The notes under the pieces are model-generated. The model had not been told where the DNA came from. It saw only the letters and a list, made by a program, of their open reading frames with translations, and did no database searches. Both the position numbers and the translations under genes were made by a program. This document shows positions 9,542 to 18,072 of a DNA stretch of 64,000 nt, in pieces (within the stretch, counting starts at the first letter, position 1; every line of letters starts with the position of its first letter). Source of the stretch: Streptomyces albidoflavus (lineage in GTDB: Bacteria > Actinomycetota > Actinomycetes > Streptomycetales > Streptomycetaceae); assembly GCF_000719955.1 (NCBI RefSeq), contig NZ_JOII01000025.1:44441-108440 (forward strand), written 5' to 3'.

Positions 9542-9569
9542 TTATGCATGAGCGGCACGAGGACCGAAA

Positions 9570-9605
9570 CGCCCGGCCCACCTGGGGTTTTCGGTGAGCC
9601 GGGCG
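9570..9605 (-). terminator. Hairpin terminator of the acyl-CoA dehydrogenase operon
   Basis: CGCCCGGC-c-CACC pairs with GGTG-a-GCCGGGCG around a 10-nt loop: 12 base pairs with one mismatch. It lies 31 nt after the acyl-CoA dehydrogenase stop at 9636 and keeps that transcript away from the nik promoter. Confidence 0.6.
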
Positions 9606-9635
9606 GTACGCCGGGGGGCGGGGCGGGTGGTCGGT

Positions 9636-10757
9636 TCAGGGCGCGGGCAGCTCCGCGAGGCGGGCGACCTCCTGGCCGTGGCGCCCGGCGCCGCCGAAGG
9701 CGACGGAGTCGCCCTTGGCCCGCTTGAGGTAGAGGTGGACCGGGTGTTCCCAGGTCATGCCGATCCCGCCGTGGAGCTGCAACGCCTCCTCGGCGGCGCG
9801 GACCGCGACCGGCGAGGCGTACACCTGGGCGACGGCGACGGCGAGTTGCGCCTCGGCGGGGCCGCCCTCGCCGGTGGCGAGGAGGTCGGCGGCGGCGGTC
9901 GCGGCCGGGCGGATGCCCGCGACGTCCAGCCAGAGCTGGGCGAGGCGGTGCTTGAGCGCCTGGAAGGAGCCGAGCGGCCGGTTGAACTGGTGGCGGTCCT
10001 TCAGGTGCCGGACGGTCTCGGTCAGGCACCATTCGGCGAGGCCCAGCTGCTCGCTCGCCAGCAATCCGGCGCCGGAGAGCAGCCCGGCCCGTACGGCGGG
10101 GGCGGCGTCGGCGGCCGGGGCGAGCAGGGTGCCTCGGGCGCCGTCCAGCTGTACGGCGGCGAGCGGGCGGGTCAGGTCGAGGGCGGTGAGCGGGGTGACC
10201 GTCACACCCGGCGCGCCGGCCGGGACGGCGTACAGCCCCGAGTCGGCGGCGACCAGCAGCACGTCGGCCCCGGCGGCGTCGGCGACGGAGCGGACGGTGC
10301 CGTGCAGTCCGCCGCCGTCGGTGGTGACCTCGGGCAGCGGGTCGCCCGGGGCGGTGGTGAGCGGGACGGCGAGGACGGCGACGGTCGAACCGGCGGCCAC
10401 CTCCGCGAGCAGGGCCGAGACCTCGGCGGTGCGCTCCGGGAGGGCGAGCAGCGTGGCCGGGGTGACGACGGCTCCGGTCAGGTAGGGCACGGACGCCACC
10501 GCGCGGCCCAGCTCCTCCACCACGACGGCGGCTTCCCGGTGGCCCGCGCCCTGGCCGCCGTCGGCCTCGGGGACGAGCAGCCCGGCCAGGCCCATGGAGC
10601 CGGTGAGGGTCTTCCACAGCTCGCGGTCGTACGGGGCGCCGCTCTCGGCGCGGGCCAGCACCCGGTCGGCGGCCGAGTGGGTGGTGAGCAGGGAACGGAC
10701 GGCGGCCCGCAGGTCGTCCTCGGTCTCGGTGGCGAGCAGGGAGGGGGTGGCGCTCAT
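9636..10757 (-). CDS. Acyl-CoA dehydrogenase, second subunit type
   Basis: A 373-residue FadE-like protein. The N-terminal helical domain LLVPEADGGQGAGHREAAVVVEELGRAVA, the middle beta domain, and the C-terminal part EEALQLHGGIGMTWEHPVHLYLKRAKGD are recognisable. The usual EGGTSE-type C-terminal motif is absent, whereas it is present in the partner encoded just upstream. Paired divergent FadE genes often encode two halves of an alpha2-beta2 enzyme in actinomycetes, so a heterotetramer is likely. The ATGA overlap with the upstream gene supports equal production. The acyl substrate is unknown. Confidence 0.85.
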   Translation of the reverse strand: MSATPSLLATETEDDLRAAVRSLLTTHSAADRVLARAESGAPYDRELWKTLTGSMGLAGLLVPEADGGQGAGHREAAVVVEELGRAVASVPYLTGAVVTPATLLALPERTAEVSALLAEVAAGSTVAVLAVPLTTAPGDPLPEVTTDGGGLHGTVRSVADAAGADVLLVAADSGLYAVPAGAPGVTVTPLTALDLTRPLAAVQLDGARGTLLAPAADAAPAVRAGLLSGAGLLASEQLGLAEWCLTETVRHLKDRHQFNRPLGSFQALKHRLAQLWLDVAGIRPAATAAADLLATGEGGPAEAQLAVAVAQVYASPVAVRAAEEALQLHGGIGMTWEHPVHLYLKRAKGDSVAFGGAGRHGQEVARLAELPAP

Positions 10758-11938
10758 CGGGCGAGGTCCTTCCAGGCGACGTCCTTGTCGGTACGCGGTT
10801 CGGTGGGCAGCCCGAGGACGCGTTCGGCGACGATGTTCAGCAGCACCTCGCTGGTCCCGCCCTCGATGCTGTTGCCCTTGGAGCGCAGGTAGCGGTAGCC
10901 GGGGCCGCGGCCGGTGAAGTCGACCAGTTCGGGGCGGCGCATGGTCCAGTCGTCGTACAACAGGCCCTCGTCGCCGAGGAGTTCCACCTCCAGGCCGCTG
11001 ATCTGCTGATTGAGGCGGGCGAAGGAGAGCTTGAGGCCGCTGCCCTCGGGGCCCGGCTGGCCCACGGCGAGCTGCTGGCGCAGGCGTTCGCCGGTGAGGC
11101 GGGCCACCTCGGCGTCCACCCAGAGCGTGACGAGCCGCTGATGCAGGGCGTGGGTGCGCAGTTCCGGGCGCTCGCGCCAGGTGCGGGCGAGCGGCGCGAT
11201 CATGCCGCTCTCGCGCCCGCCGGTACTGCCGCCGATGGAGACACGCTCGTTCATCAGCGTGGTGCGGGCGACCTGCCAGCCCTCGCCCACCTCGCCGAGG
11301 CGGTGGGCGTCGGGGATGCGGACATCGGTCAGGAAGACCTCGTTGAACTCGGCCTCGCCGGTGATCTGGCGCAGCGGCCGCACCTCGACGCCGGGGTCGG
11401 TCATGTCGCAGAGGAAGTAGGTGATGCCCCGGTGCTTGGGCTGCGCGGGGTCGGTACGGGCGATGAGGATGGCCCAGCGGGCGAGGTGGGCGCTGGAGGT
11501 CCACACCTTCTGGCCGGTCACGGTCCACACGCCGTCGTCACCGAGGACGGCGCGGGTGGAGAGCGCGGCGAGGTCGGAGCCGGCCCCCGGTTCACTGAAG
11601 AGCTGGCACCAGACCTCCTCGCCGAGCCAGAGCGGCCGCAGGAAGCGGCGCTTCTGCTCCTCGGTGCCGTAGGCCAGGATGGTCGGCGCGGCCATGCCCA
11701 GGCCGATGCCGATCCGCCGGGGGTCGTTGTCCGGGGCGCCGGCGGCGGCCAGTTCGGCGTCGACCGCCGACTGGAGGCTGCGGGCGGCGCCGAGGCCGCC
11801 GAGCCCCTCCGGGTAGTGGACCCAGGCCAGTCCCGCGTCGAAGCGGGCGGCGAGGAAGTCGGCCCGGGAGGTGGTGGCGGGCGGACGGTCGGCGAGCAGG
11901 GCGCGGGTACGGGCGCGGAGGTCGTCGGCGTCGGTCAT
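10754..11938 (-). CDS. Acyl-CoA dehydrogenase, first subunit type
   Basis: A 394-residue flavoenzyme. It has the FAD/substrate motif CQLFSEPGAGSDLAAL, the central domain with WTVTGQKVWTSSAHLARWAILIARTD, and the C-terminal NSIEGGTSEVLLNIVAERVLGLP. It should form the FAD-binding partner for the following dehydrogenase and oxidise an acyl-CoA at C2-C3. Both ends overlap neighbouring genes by 4 nt (ATGA), so it is firmly within the operon. Confidence 0.88.
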   Translation of the reverse strand: MTDADDLRARTRALLADRPPATTSRADFLAARFDAGLAWVHYPEGLGGLGAARSLQSAVDAELAAAGAPDNDPRRIGIGLGMAAPTILAYGTEEQKRRFLRPLWLGEEVWCQLFSEPGAGSDLAALSTRAVLGDDGVWTVTGQKVWTSSAHLARWAILIARTDPAQPKHRGITYFLCDMTDPGVEVRPLRQITGEAEFNEVFLTDVRIPDAHRLGEVGEGWQVARTTLMNERVSIGGSTGGRESGMIAPLARTWRERPELRTHALHQRLVTLWVDAEVARLTGERLRQQLAVGQPGPEGSGLKLSFARLNQQISGLEVELLGDEGLLYDDWTMRRPELVDFTGRGPGYRYLRSKGNSIEGGTSEVLLNIVAERVLGLPTEPRTDKDVAWKDLAR

Positions 11939-12903
11939 GCGGCCGCTCCTTCCGGGAGGACGACGAGGCGTCCGGTGGTGGTGCCGTCGGCGACCCGCTG
12001 GACGGCGTCGGCGGCCTCGGCGAGCGGGACGCGGCCGCTGACCAGGGGCTTGACGGCGCCCTTGGCGGCGAGTTCGGTGAGGGCGGCGTGGCAGGCGCCG
12101 ATGGAGGCGGGGTCCTTGACGGCGTACAGGCCCCAGTGGAGGCCGAGGATCGAGTAGTTCTTCACCAGGGCGTGGTTGAGGGCGGGGGCGGGGATGGTGC
12201 CGCTGGCGAAGCCGACGACGATGATCCGCCCTTCGAAGGCGACGCACTTGGCGGACTTGGTGTAGGCGTCGCCGCCGACCGGGTCGTAGACCACGTCGGC
12301 GCCCTTGCCGCCGGTGGCCTCCTTGACGGCGGCGACCAGGTCGTCCTCGCGGCGGTCGATGACCAGGTCGCAGCCGAGTTCCTGCGCGACGCGGGCCTTG
12401 TCGGCCCCGCCGACGACGCCGATGACGCGGGCGCCCGCGGCCTTGCCGAGCTGGACGGCGGCACTGCCGACGCCGCCCGCGGCGGCGTGCACCAGGAGGG
12501 TCTCGCCGGCCTGGAGGTGCGCCCTGCGGTGCAGCCCGAACCAGCCGGTCTGGTAGCCGATGTGCAGGGCGGCGGCCTCGGCGTCGTCGAGGGCGTCGGG
12601 GGCGGGCAGCAGCCCGGCCTCGTCGGCCAGGGCGTACTCGGCGAAGCCGCCGTGCGGCAGGGCGGTGGTGGCGAGCACCCGGCGCCCGTCCTCGGTCTCG
12701 CCGCAGATCTCCACACCCGGGGTGAAGGGGAGCGGCGGGCGGACCTGGTACTGGCCCCGGCAGAGCAGGGCGTCGGGGAAGTTGACGTCGGCGGCCCGGA
12801 CCTTGAGGCGGACCTGGCCGGGGCCCGGCTCGGGGCGGGCGGTGTCGGCCAGGCTCATCACCTCGCGGGGCTCACCGTTCCGGTGCACTTGCCATGCCTG
12901 CAT
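11935..12903 (-). CDS. NADPH:quinone oxidoreductase-like MDR protein
   Basis: A 322-residue zinc-free medium-chain reductase. ATG 12903 is preceded by GGAGG at an ideal distance. Motifs: AADVNFPDALLCRGQYQVRPPLPFTPGVEICG, the nucleotide-binding AAAGGVGSAAVQLGKAAGARVIGVVGG, and GADVVYDPVGGD. In this operon it could act as an enoyl reductase or quinone reductase on the same acyl substrate. It is first in the three-gene unit and sits directly behind the promoter/operator. Confidence 0.85.
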   Translation of the reverse strand: MQAWQVHRNGEPREVMSLADTARPEPGPGQVRLKVRAADVNFPDALLCRGQYQVRPPLPFTPGVEICGETEDGRRVLATTALPHGGFAEYALADEAGLLPAPDALDDAEAAALHIGYQTGWFGLHRRAHLQAGETLLVHAAAGGVGSAAVQLGKAAGARVIGVVGGADKARVAQELGCDLVIDRREDDLVAAVKEATGGKGADVVYDPVGGDAYTKSAKCVAFEGRIIVVGFASGTIPAPALNHALVKNYSILGLHWGLYAVKDPASIGACHAALTELAAKGAVKPLVSGRVPLAEAADAVQRVADGTTTGRLVVLPEGAAA

Positions 12904-12963
12904 TGCGGGCCTCCACTGCGGTACGTGTCGCGGGTCTGGGTCCGGCACACCGGACTCCGCCGC

Positions 12964-12982
12964 ATACTAAGCGGTCGCTTGG
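12964..12982 (-). promoter_or_regulatory. -10 (TAGTAT) overlapped by a TetR-like inverted repeat
   Basis: On the minus strand TAGTAT (12969-12964) looks like a -10. It overlaps the repeat CTAAGCG-GT-CGCTTGG (12967-12982; AAGCG/CGCTT arms perfect). The size and place fit a TetR-family repressor site as found at many fatty-acid catabolic operons. No TetR gene lies in the window. Confidence 0.55.
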
Positions 12983-13028
12983 CCCAGGGGAACCGTTCTC
13001 GCCCATCGATCACCGGCCGGGACGCACC

Positions 13029-13664
13029 TCACCGCGCCGACTTCGGCCGCGCCCGCACGTGCATCCGCTCCCCCTGCGGGCCGAAGAGGCTGAGGACCTC
13101 GGCCGGGTGGTCGCCGATGGCACCGAACCAGTGCGGCAGGCGGGTGTCGAACTCGGCGGCCTCCCCCTCCCCCAGTTCGAAGTCGTGCTCGCCGAGGAGC
13201 AGCCGGAGCCGGCCGGAGATCACGTACAGCCACTCGTACCCCTCGTGGGTGCGCTGTTCCTCGACGGGGTCGCACCCCTCCCCCGGGCGCAGCACCCACT
13301 TGAACGCCTGGAGGCCGCCGGGGCGGCGGCTGAGCGGGATGACGGTGCGGTTGCCCTGTTCGATGGGTTCCAGGCGGACCCTCGGGTCGCCTGCCGGAGG
13401 GGCGCCGACCAGGCGGTCGAGGGGGACGTCGTGGGCGGCGGCGATGGGCAGCAGCAGCTCCAGGCTGGGACGCCGGTTGCCGGACTCCAGGCGGGAGAGC
13501 GTGCTGACGGAGATGCCGGTGGCGGCGGAGAGCCCGGCGAGGGTGGCGCCCCGCTCCTTGCGCAGGGCGCGCAGCCGCGGGCCGACCCCGGCGAGGACGG
13601 TGTCGGTGTCGGCCGGGGGCGGGGTGGGCTCGGGCAGGGCGGGGCGGTGCGCGCGGGGGCTCAT
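13029..13664 (-). CDS. XRE-cupin transcriptional regulator
   Basis: A 211-residue regulator started at ATG 13664. The N-terminal helix-turn-helix is LRALRKERGATLAGLSAATGISVSTLSRLESGNRRPSLELLLPIAAAH; the C-terminal cupin has EGCDPVEEQRTHEGYEWLYVISGRLRLLLGEHDFELGEGEAAEFDTRLPHWF. This is the SutR/PuuR-like architecture in which the cupin senses a small molecule. Two tandem inverted repeats directly upstream point to autoregulation. It is in the same direction as the PIG-L gene behind which it lies, 67 nt apart. Confidence 0.9.
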   Translation of the reverse strand: MSPRAHRPALPEPTPPPADTDTVLAGVGPRLRALRKERGATLAGLSAATGISVSTLSRLESGNRRPSLELLLPIAAAHDVPLDRLVGAPPAGDPRVRLEPIEQGNRTVIPLSRRPGGLQAFKWVLRPGEGCDPVEEQRTHEGYEWLYVISGRLRLLLGEHDFELGEGEAAEFDTRLPHWFGAIGDHPAEVLSLFGPQGERMHVRARPKSAR

Positions 13665-13674
13665 GGAGCCATGG

Positions 13675-13708
13675 TGCCGTATCGGCAAGGGGACGTGCCG
13701 CTACGGCA
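13675..13708. promoter_or_regulatory. Two tandem operators TGCCG-N3-CGGCA
   Basis: Perfect inverted repeats at 13675-13687 (spacer TAT) and 13696-13708 (spacer CTA). Their centres are 21 bp apart, two helical turns, so two dimers could bind on the same face. They lie just upstream of the XRE-cupin start and downstream of the PIG-L stop. Confidence 0.65.
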
Positions 13709-13731
13709 AGCGGACCGGTGCCGCCCGGGGC

Positions 13732-14463
13732 TCAGCAGGGGAAGAGTTCGAAGGTGACGGCGGGCCGGCCGCCGAAGCGGTCGGCGGCCTGCCGGACACC
13801 CTCGGTCAGCAGGTTCCGGCAGTACTGCTCCGGGTCCTCCTCGGTGAGTGCCTCGACATAGGTGCGGTGGGCGAGCAGGGACCGGATGCCGCGTTCCAGA
13901 CCGGGTTCCGCGTCCACGGCGTGGGTGGGCCGGTCGCTGCCGAAGACGGCGACCCAGCGGACGCCGTCCCACGGGACCAGGCCCTCGGCGCCCAGCTCGG
14001 GGAAGATCCACCGGTTGCCCGCGTCGGCGGCGGCGTCCAGCGCGGCGCGGCCGACGGCGACGTGGTCGGGGGTGTTGCGGTAGGTGCCGCCCCAGGTGTC
14101 GCGGTGGTTGAGGGTGATGACCAGTTCGGGGCGGTGGCGGCGGATCGCGGCGGCGATGTCGCGGCGCAGCGCGGGGCCGTACTCGATCACGCCGTCGCGG
14201 TGGCCGAGGAACTCCACGGAGCCCACGCCGACCACCTCGGCCGAGGCGCGCTGCTCCGCCTCGCGCAGCGGGCCGCTGATGGCGGGTTCGAGGCTGTCGA
14301 TCCCGGCCTCGCCGCGCGTCGCCAGGACGTAGGCGACCTCCCGGCCGCCGTCGGTCCACTGGGCGACGGCGGCCGCGCAGCCGTACTCCAGGTCGTCGGG
14401 GTGGGCGACGACCGCGAGGGCGCGCTGCCAGTCCTCGGGCATCGGGGCGAGCTGTTCGGCCAT
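13732..14463 (-). CDS. PIG-L family deacetylase
   Basis: A 243-residue zinc hydrolase. The family signature VVAHPDDLEYGCAAAVAQW carries the zinc-binding His-Pro-Asp-Asp; RNTPDHVAVGRAAL supplies the third ligand histidine. The fold is that of GlcNAc-PI / mycothiol (MshB, Mca) deacetylases, but the sequence is not close enough to name a substrate. A -10-like TACGCT (14475-14470 on the minus strand) sits 6 nt before the ATG, so the message may be leaderless. Confidence 0.88.
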   Translation of the reverse strand: MAEQLAPMPEDWQRALAVVAHPDDLEYGCAAAVAQWTDGGREVAYVLATRGEAGIDSLEPAISGPLREAEQRASAEVVGVGSVEFLGHRDGVIEYGPALRRDIAAAIRRHRPELVITLNHRDTWGGTYRNTPDHVAVGRAALDAAADAGNRWIFPELGAEGLVPWDGVRWVAVFGSDRPTHAVDAEPGLERGIRSLLAHRTYVEALTEEDPEQYCRNLLTEGVRQAADRFGGRPAVTFELFPC

Positions 14464-14515
14464 GGGGCCAGCGTAGGACGGCGGGACGCCGGGCGCGCCT
14501 CGTCGGCGCCCGGGT

Positions 14516-15829
14516 TCAGGCCCGGTCGCGGGCGAGGGCGAGGAGGCGGTCCAGGACCCGGGGGCCGCCGGCGCGGACGCCGTCGTGCTCGAACTCGTTG
14601 GTGACCCAGGGCCGCAGGCCGCGGACGGCGGCGGCGGTGCGCAGCGAGTCGGCGGTGTCGACGTACATGTCGTCGTGGTAGACGGCGGCCGCGGCGGGGA
14701 CCTCGTTGGCGGCGAGCCGCTCCGGGTCGTAGAGCGGGGTCCAGTCGGTGCGGGCGGCGAGGAGGCCGGCGGTCTCGCGCAGCGGGCTCAGGGCGGGGTC
14801 GGTGGTGAACTGCCAGGGGTGGATGGTCTCGCCGGTGAAGAGGACGGGTTCGTCCCCGGCGAGGGCGCGGGCCGCGTCGAAGCGCGGGAACTCGCCGCGC
14901 ACCCGCTCGGCCGACCAGGCGGTGGGCCGCCCGTCCTGGGCGTAGATGGCCTCGTGGAGGAGGGCGTAGAGGGGGTTGGCGGCATACGAGAGGTGGGCGC
15001 GGACCTGTTCCTGGAAGGCGTCGGAGAGGGCGTGGCCGCCGGGGACGCGGACGAAGGCGTCCTCCAGGAGGAAGTGGAGCTGGTGGCTGCCGTCGCCGGA
15101 GCCGAGCAGGATGCCGAGCGACTGGAACGCCTCGGCGGTCAGCAGGTACCCGCCGGGGAGTTCCACCGGCCGCTCCAGCAGGTGGGCGGCGATGCGGCGG
15201 GCGCGCTCCACGTCCTGCGGGTAGCGGGCGTAGTGCGCCTCGTTCTTGCGGGTGACGCGGGGATAGGCCGCGCGGTAGACGTCGTCGGCGTGGGCGTCGA
15301 GGGAGGGGAGGCCGCCGGTGAACAGGGCGGTGGCGACGCCTTCGGGGGCGGTGGAGAGGTAGGTGGTGGTGCAGAAGCCGCCGAAGCTCTGGCCGAGGAC
15401 CGTCCAGGGGGCGCCGCCGGTGAGGCCGGGGCGGATCGCCTCGCAGTCGCGGACGATCGAGTCGGCGCGGAAGTGGGTGAGGTAGTCGGCCTGCTCCTCG
15501 GGGCCGCCGCGCAGCGGGAGCGTCTGGCGGCTCGCCGGGGTGGAGGCGCCGGTGCCGCGCTGGTCGAGGAGGAGGACCCGGAACTCGGTGAGGGCGCGGC
15601 CGAGCCAGTGCGGGCGGCCGACGAGGCGGTGGGCGCCGAAGCCGGGGCCGCCCTGGAGGTAGAGGAGCCAGGGCAGCGGCATGCCCTCGCGTTCGGCGGC
15701 GACCACCTCGCGGCCGTACAGCTCGATCCGCTCGCCGTCGGGCTCGTCGTGGTCCAGGGGCACGCTGAAGCGGTGGTCGGTGAGGACGACGCCGGGCTGG
15801 CGGTAGGTGGCGGTACGGGTGTCGGTCAC
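14516..15829 (-). CDS. Alpha/beta hydrolase, S33 proline iminopeptidase-like
   Basis: A 437-residue hydrolase starting at GTG with GGGGAGAG upstream. The oxyanion motif is LQGGPGFGAHR, the nucleophile elbow GQSFGG, and the C-terminal catalytic histidine lies in NEFEHDGVRAGG. The length fits S33 prolyl aminopeptidases. It would release an N-terminal residue or cleave a small amide or ester in the cytoplasm; no signal peptide is seen. It is divergent from the osmoprotectant ATPase gene. Confidence 0.88.
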   Translation of the reverse strand: MTDTRTATYRQPGVVLTDHRFSVPLDHDEPDGERIELYGREVVAAEREGMPLPWLLYLQGGPGFGAHRLVGRPHWLGRALTEFRVLLLDQRGTGASTPASRQTLPLRGGPEEQADYLTHFRADSIVRDCEAIRPGLTGGAPWTVLGQSFGGFCTTTYLSTAPEGVATALFTGGLPSLDAHADDVYRAAYPRVTRKNEAHYARYPQDVERARRIAAHLLERPVELPGGYLLTAEAFQSLGILLGSGDGSHQLHFLLEDAFVRVPGGHALSDAFQEQVRAHLSYAANPLYALLHEAIYAQDGRPTAWSAERVRGEFPRFDAARALAGDEPVLFTGETIHPWQFTTDPALSPLRETAGLLAARTDWTPLYDPERLAANEVPAAAAVYHDDMYVDTADSLRTAAAVRGLRPWVTNEFEHDGVRAGGPRVLDRLLALARDRA

Positions 15830-15947
15830 GTTCTCTCCCCTGGGGGTGGTGCGGTGGTGCGGGTGGTGCCCCGCGCCCAGTTCAGCACAGGGCCGCCGAG
15901 CGCCGCCGGACGGGTGCCACCGGGCGGCGGAGGCTCTGGGGCACGGC

Positions 15948-15953
15948 TAGCGT
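15948..15953 (+). promoter_or_regulatory. -10 element (TAGCGT) for the osmoprotectant ATPase gene
   Basis: TAGCGT ends 7 nt before ATG 15961, giving a leaderless transcript. This argues for ATG 15961 rather than the GTG 9 nt earlier, which lies inside the -10. Confidence 0.55.
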
Positions 15954-15960
15954 GAACACC

Positions 15961-17124
15961 ATGATCCGCTTCGAGGACGTCTCCAAGCGCTACCCGGACG
16001 GGACCGTGGCGGTCGACGGGCTCTCCTTCGAGGTGGGCCGGGGTGAACTGGTGACGCTGGTGGGCCCGTCCGGGTGCGGCAAGACGACCACGATGATGAT
16101 GGTCAACCGCCTCACCGAGCCGACCTCGGGCCGCGTCCTGGTCGACGGGGAGGACGTCATGGCCGTCGACCCGGTCCAGCTGCGCCGCCGTATCGGTTAC
16201 GTCATCCAGCAGGTCGGCCTCTTCCCGCACCGCACGGTGCTGGACAACACGGCGACGGTGCCGACGCTGGCGGGGTGGAGGCGCGGCAGGGCGCGGGCCC
16301 GCGCGAAGGAGCTGCTGGAGCTGGTGGGGCTGGACCCGGCCGAGTTCGCGGACCGCTATCCGGCGCAGCTCTCCGGCGGCCAGCGGCAGCGGGTCGGGGT
16401 GGCCCGGGCGCTGGCCGCGGACCCGCCGGTGCTGCTGATGGACGAGCCGTTCGGCGCGGTCGACCCGGTGGTGCGCGAGCGGCTGCAGAACGAGTTCACC
16501 GCCATCCAGCGCGCGCTGGGCACCACCGTGCTGCTGGTCACCCACGACATCGAGGAGGCGGTCCGCCTCGGCGACCGCATCGCCGTCTACGGCCGGGGGC
16601 GCATCGAGCAGTACGACACCCCGGCGGCGGTGCTCGGCCACCCGGCGGACGGCTACGTCGCGGAGTTCGTCGGCGCCGACCGGGGCCTCAAGCGGCTCTC
16701 GGTCACCGCGATCGAGCCGGGCGACGTGGAGGAGCCCCCGGTGGCGCGGACCGACGAGGACGCGCGCCGCGCGGCGGCCCGGCTGCGGGAGCACGCGGCG
16801 CGGTGGGCGGTGGTGCTGGACCCGGAGGGGAACCTGCACGGCTGGGTGGGGCTGGACGAGCTGGCCTCGGCACGCGAGGGGCGGCCGGTGCGGGAGCTGG
16901 CCCGGCGGATGGGGGCGTGGGTGCCGGTGGGGGTGCCGCTGAAGCAGGCGTTCGGGGTGATGCTCCAGCACGACGCCGGGTGGGTGGCGGTGCTGGACGG
17001 GGACCGCTTCCTCGGCGTGCTGACCCCGGCCAAGCTCCACGAGGCGCTGCGCCGCTCGGTGGAGTCCGACGCGAAGGGCGTGCCCCGCGGCGAGGTGGAC
17101 TTCGACTCGGTGACGGACGCCTGA
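15961..17124 (+). CDS. Osmoprotectant (glycine betaine/choline) ABC importer ATP-binding protein with CBS domains
   Basis: A 387-residue ATPase of the OpuCA/ProV type. Walker A GPSGCGKTT, Q-loop YVIQQVGLFPHRTV, signature LSGGQRQRVGVARAL, Walker B VLLMDEPFGAVD, then a C-terminal pair of CBS-like segments (about residues 270-370). CBS domains of OpuA-type ATPases sense ionic strength. The permeases and binding protein are encoded on the opposite strand, converging with only 3 nt between the stop codons. Confidence 0.9.
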   Translation: MIRFEDVSKRYPDGTVAVDGLSFEVGRGELVTLVGPSGCGKTTTMMMVNRLTEPTSGRVLVDGEDVMAVDPVQLRRRIGYVIQQVGLFPHRTVLDNTATVPTLAGWRRGRARARAKELLELVGLDPAEFADRYPAQLSGGQRQRVGVARALAADPPVLLMDEPFGAVDPVVRERLQNEFTAIQRALGTTVLLVTHDIEEAVRLGDRIAVYGRGRIEQYDTPAAVLGHPADGYVAEFVGADRGLKRLSVTAIEPGDVEEPPVARTDEDARRAAARLREHAARWAVVLDPEGNLHGWVGLDELASAREGRPVRELARRMGAWVPVGVPLKQAFGVMLQHDAGWVAVLDGDRFLGVLTPAKLHEALRRSVESDAKGVPRGEVDFDSVTDA

Positions 17125-17127
17125 GGC

Positions 17128-18072
17128 TCAGGAGCCGAGCAGCCCCTTCTCCTCCAGGTAGGCGCGGGCCACGTCCTCGGGCAGCCGCCGCCAGCTGTCG
17201 ACCTGCCGGTTGAGGCCGGCGAGGTCGGCGGTGGTGAGGACCGGGGCGAGGGCGTCCAGGGCGCGGGCGACCCGCTCGCTCCCGGCGCGGGCGCGGTTGA
17301 CGACGGGGACGACCGCGTCGGCGTTCTGGAGCTTCTTGTCGTCCTCCAGCAGGACCAGGCCGAAGGCGTCGAGGGTGGCGTCGGTCGTGGTGGTGAGCAC
17401 CATCTGGTCCTGCCCGCTCTGCACCGCCCGCTTGGCCTGCGTGGTGCCGACGCCCTTGGGGTCGACGGCGGTGACGTCGATGCCGTACGTCTTCTCCAGC
17501 CCCGGCCGGCAGTACGGCCGGGAGACGCATTCGTCGCCCGCCGCGAGGCGGACCGGGAGGCCGGAGGCGCCGAGGTCGCTGAGGGTGCGCAGGGAGTGCT
17601 CGGCGGCGAACTCACGCGTGACGGCGAAGGCGTTCTGGTCGACGGCCTTGCCGGGGTCGAGGACGGTGAGGCCGCGCGGGGCGGCGAGGCGGCGCAGCGC
17701 CTTCATGGTGGTGGCCAGGTCGGGCGAGCCGACGGGTTCGGCGTCGGGTCCGTTCTCCTTGGCGTTGAGCCAGTCGGCGAAGGTGGCGGCGTACTCGGGG
17801 ACGACGTCCACGCGGCCGCTCTCCAGCGCCGGTTCGTACAGCTCGCGGTTGGCGACGGTGATCAGCTCCGTCTCGTAGCCGGCGCGGCGCAGCAGCAGCG
17901 CGTACATCTGGGCGAGCAGGTCGGACTCGGTGAAGCCGGCGGAGCCGACGGTCAGGCGGGAGCTGTCGCCGGGCGGGGCGGTGACCTCGCCCTGGTCCTC
18001 CAGGCTGGGTCCGCCGGCGCAGGCGGCCAGGAGGGTCAGCAGCAGGGCGGCGAGGAGGGCGCGGGCGCGCAT
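17128..18072 (-). CDS. Osmoprotectant ABC importer substrate-binding lipoprotein (OpuAC/ProX)
   Basis: A 314-residue lipoprotein: ALLAALLLTLLAACAGGPS with lipid-modified cysteine in LAAC. The OpuAC fold is seen as LTVGSAGFTESDLLAQMYALLLRRAGYETELI, VDVVPEYAATFADWLN and VLLEDDKKLQNADAVVPVVN. It binds a quaternary ammonium solute outside the membrane. It is the last gene of a minus-strand unit with both permeases; the start codon overlaps the preceding stop by one base. Confidence 0.9.
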   Translation of the reverse strand: MRARALLAALLLTLLAACAGGPSLEDQGEVTAPPGDSSRLTVGSAGFTESDLLAQMYALLLRRAGYETELITVANRELYEPALESGRVDVVPEYAATFADWLNAKENGPDAEPVGSPDLATTMKALRRLAAPRGLTVLDPGKAVDQNAFAVTREFAAEHSLRTLSDLGASGLPVRLAAGDECVSRPYCRPGLEKTYGIDVTAVDPKGVGTTQAKRAVQSGQDQMVLTTTTDATLDAFGLVLLEDDKKLQNADAVVPVVNRARAGSERVARALDALAPVLTTADLAGLNRQVDSWRRLPEDVARAYLEEKGLLGS

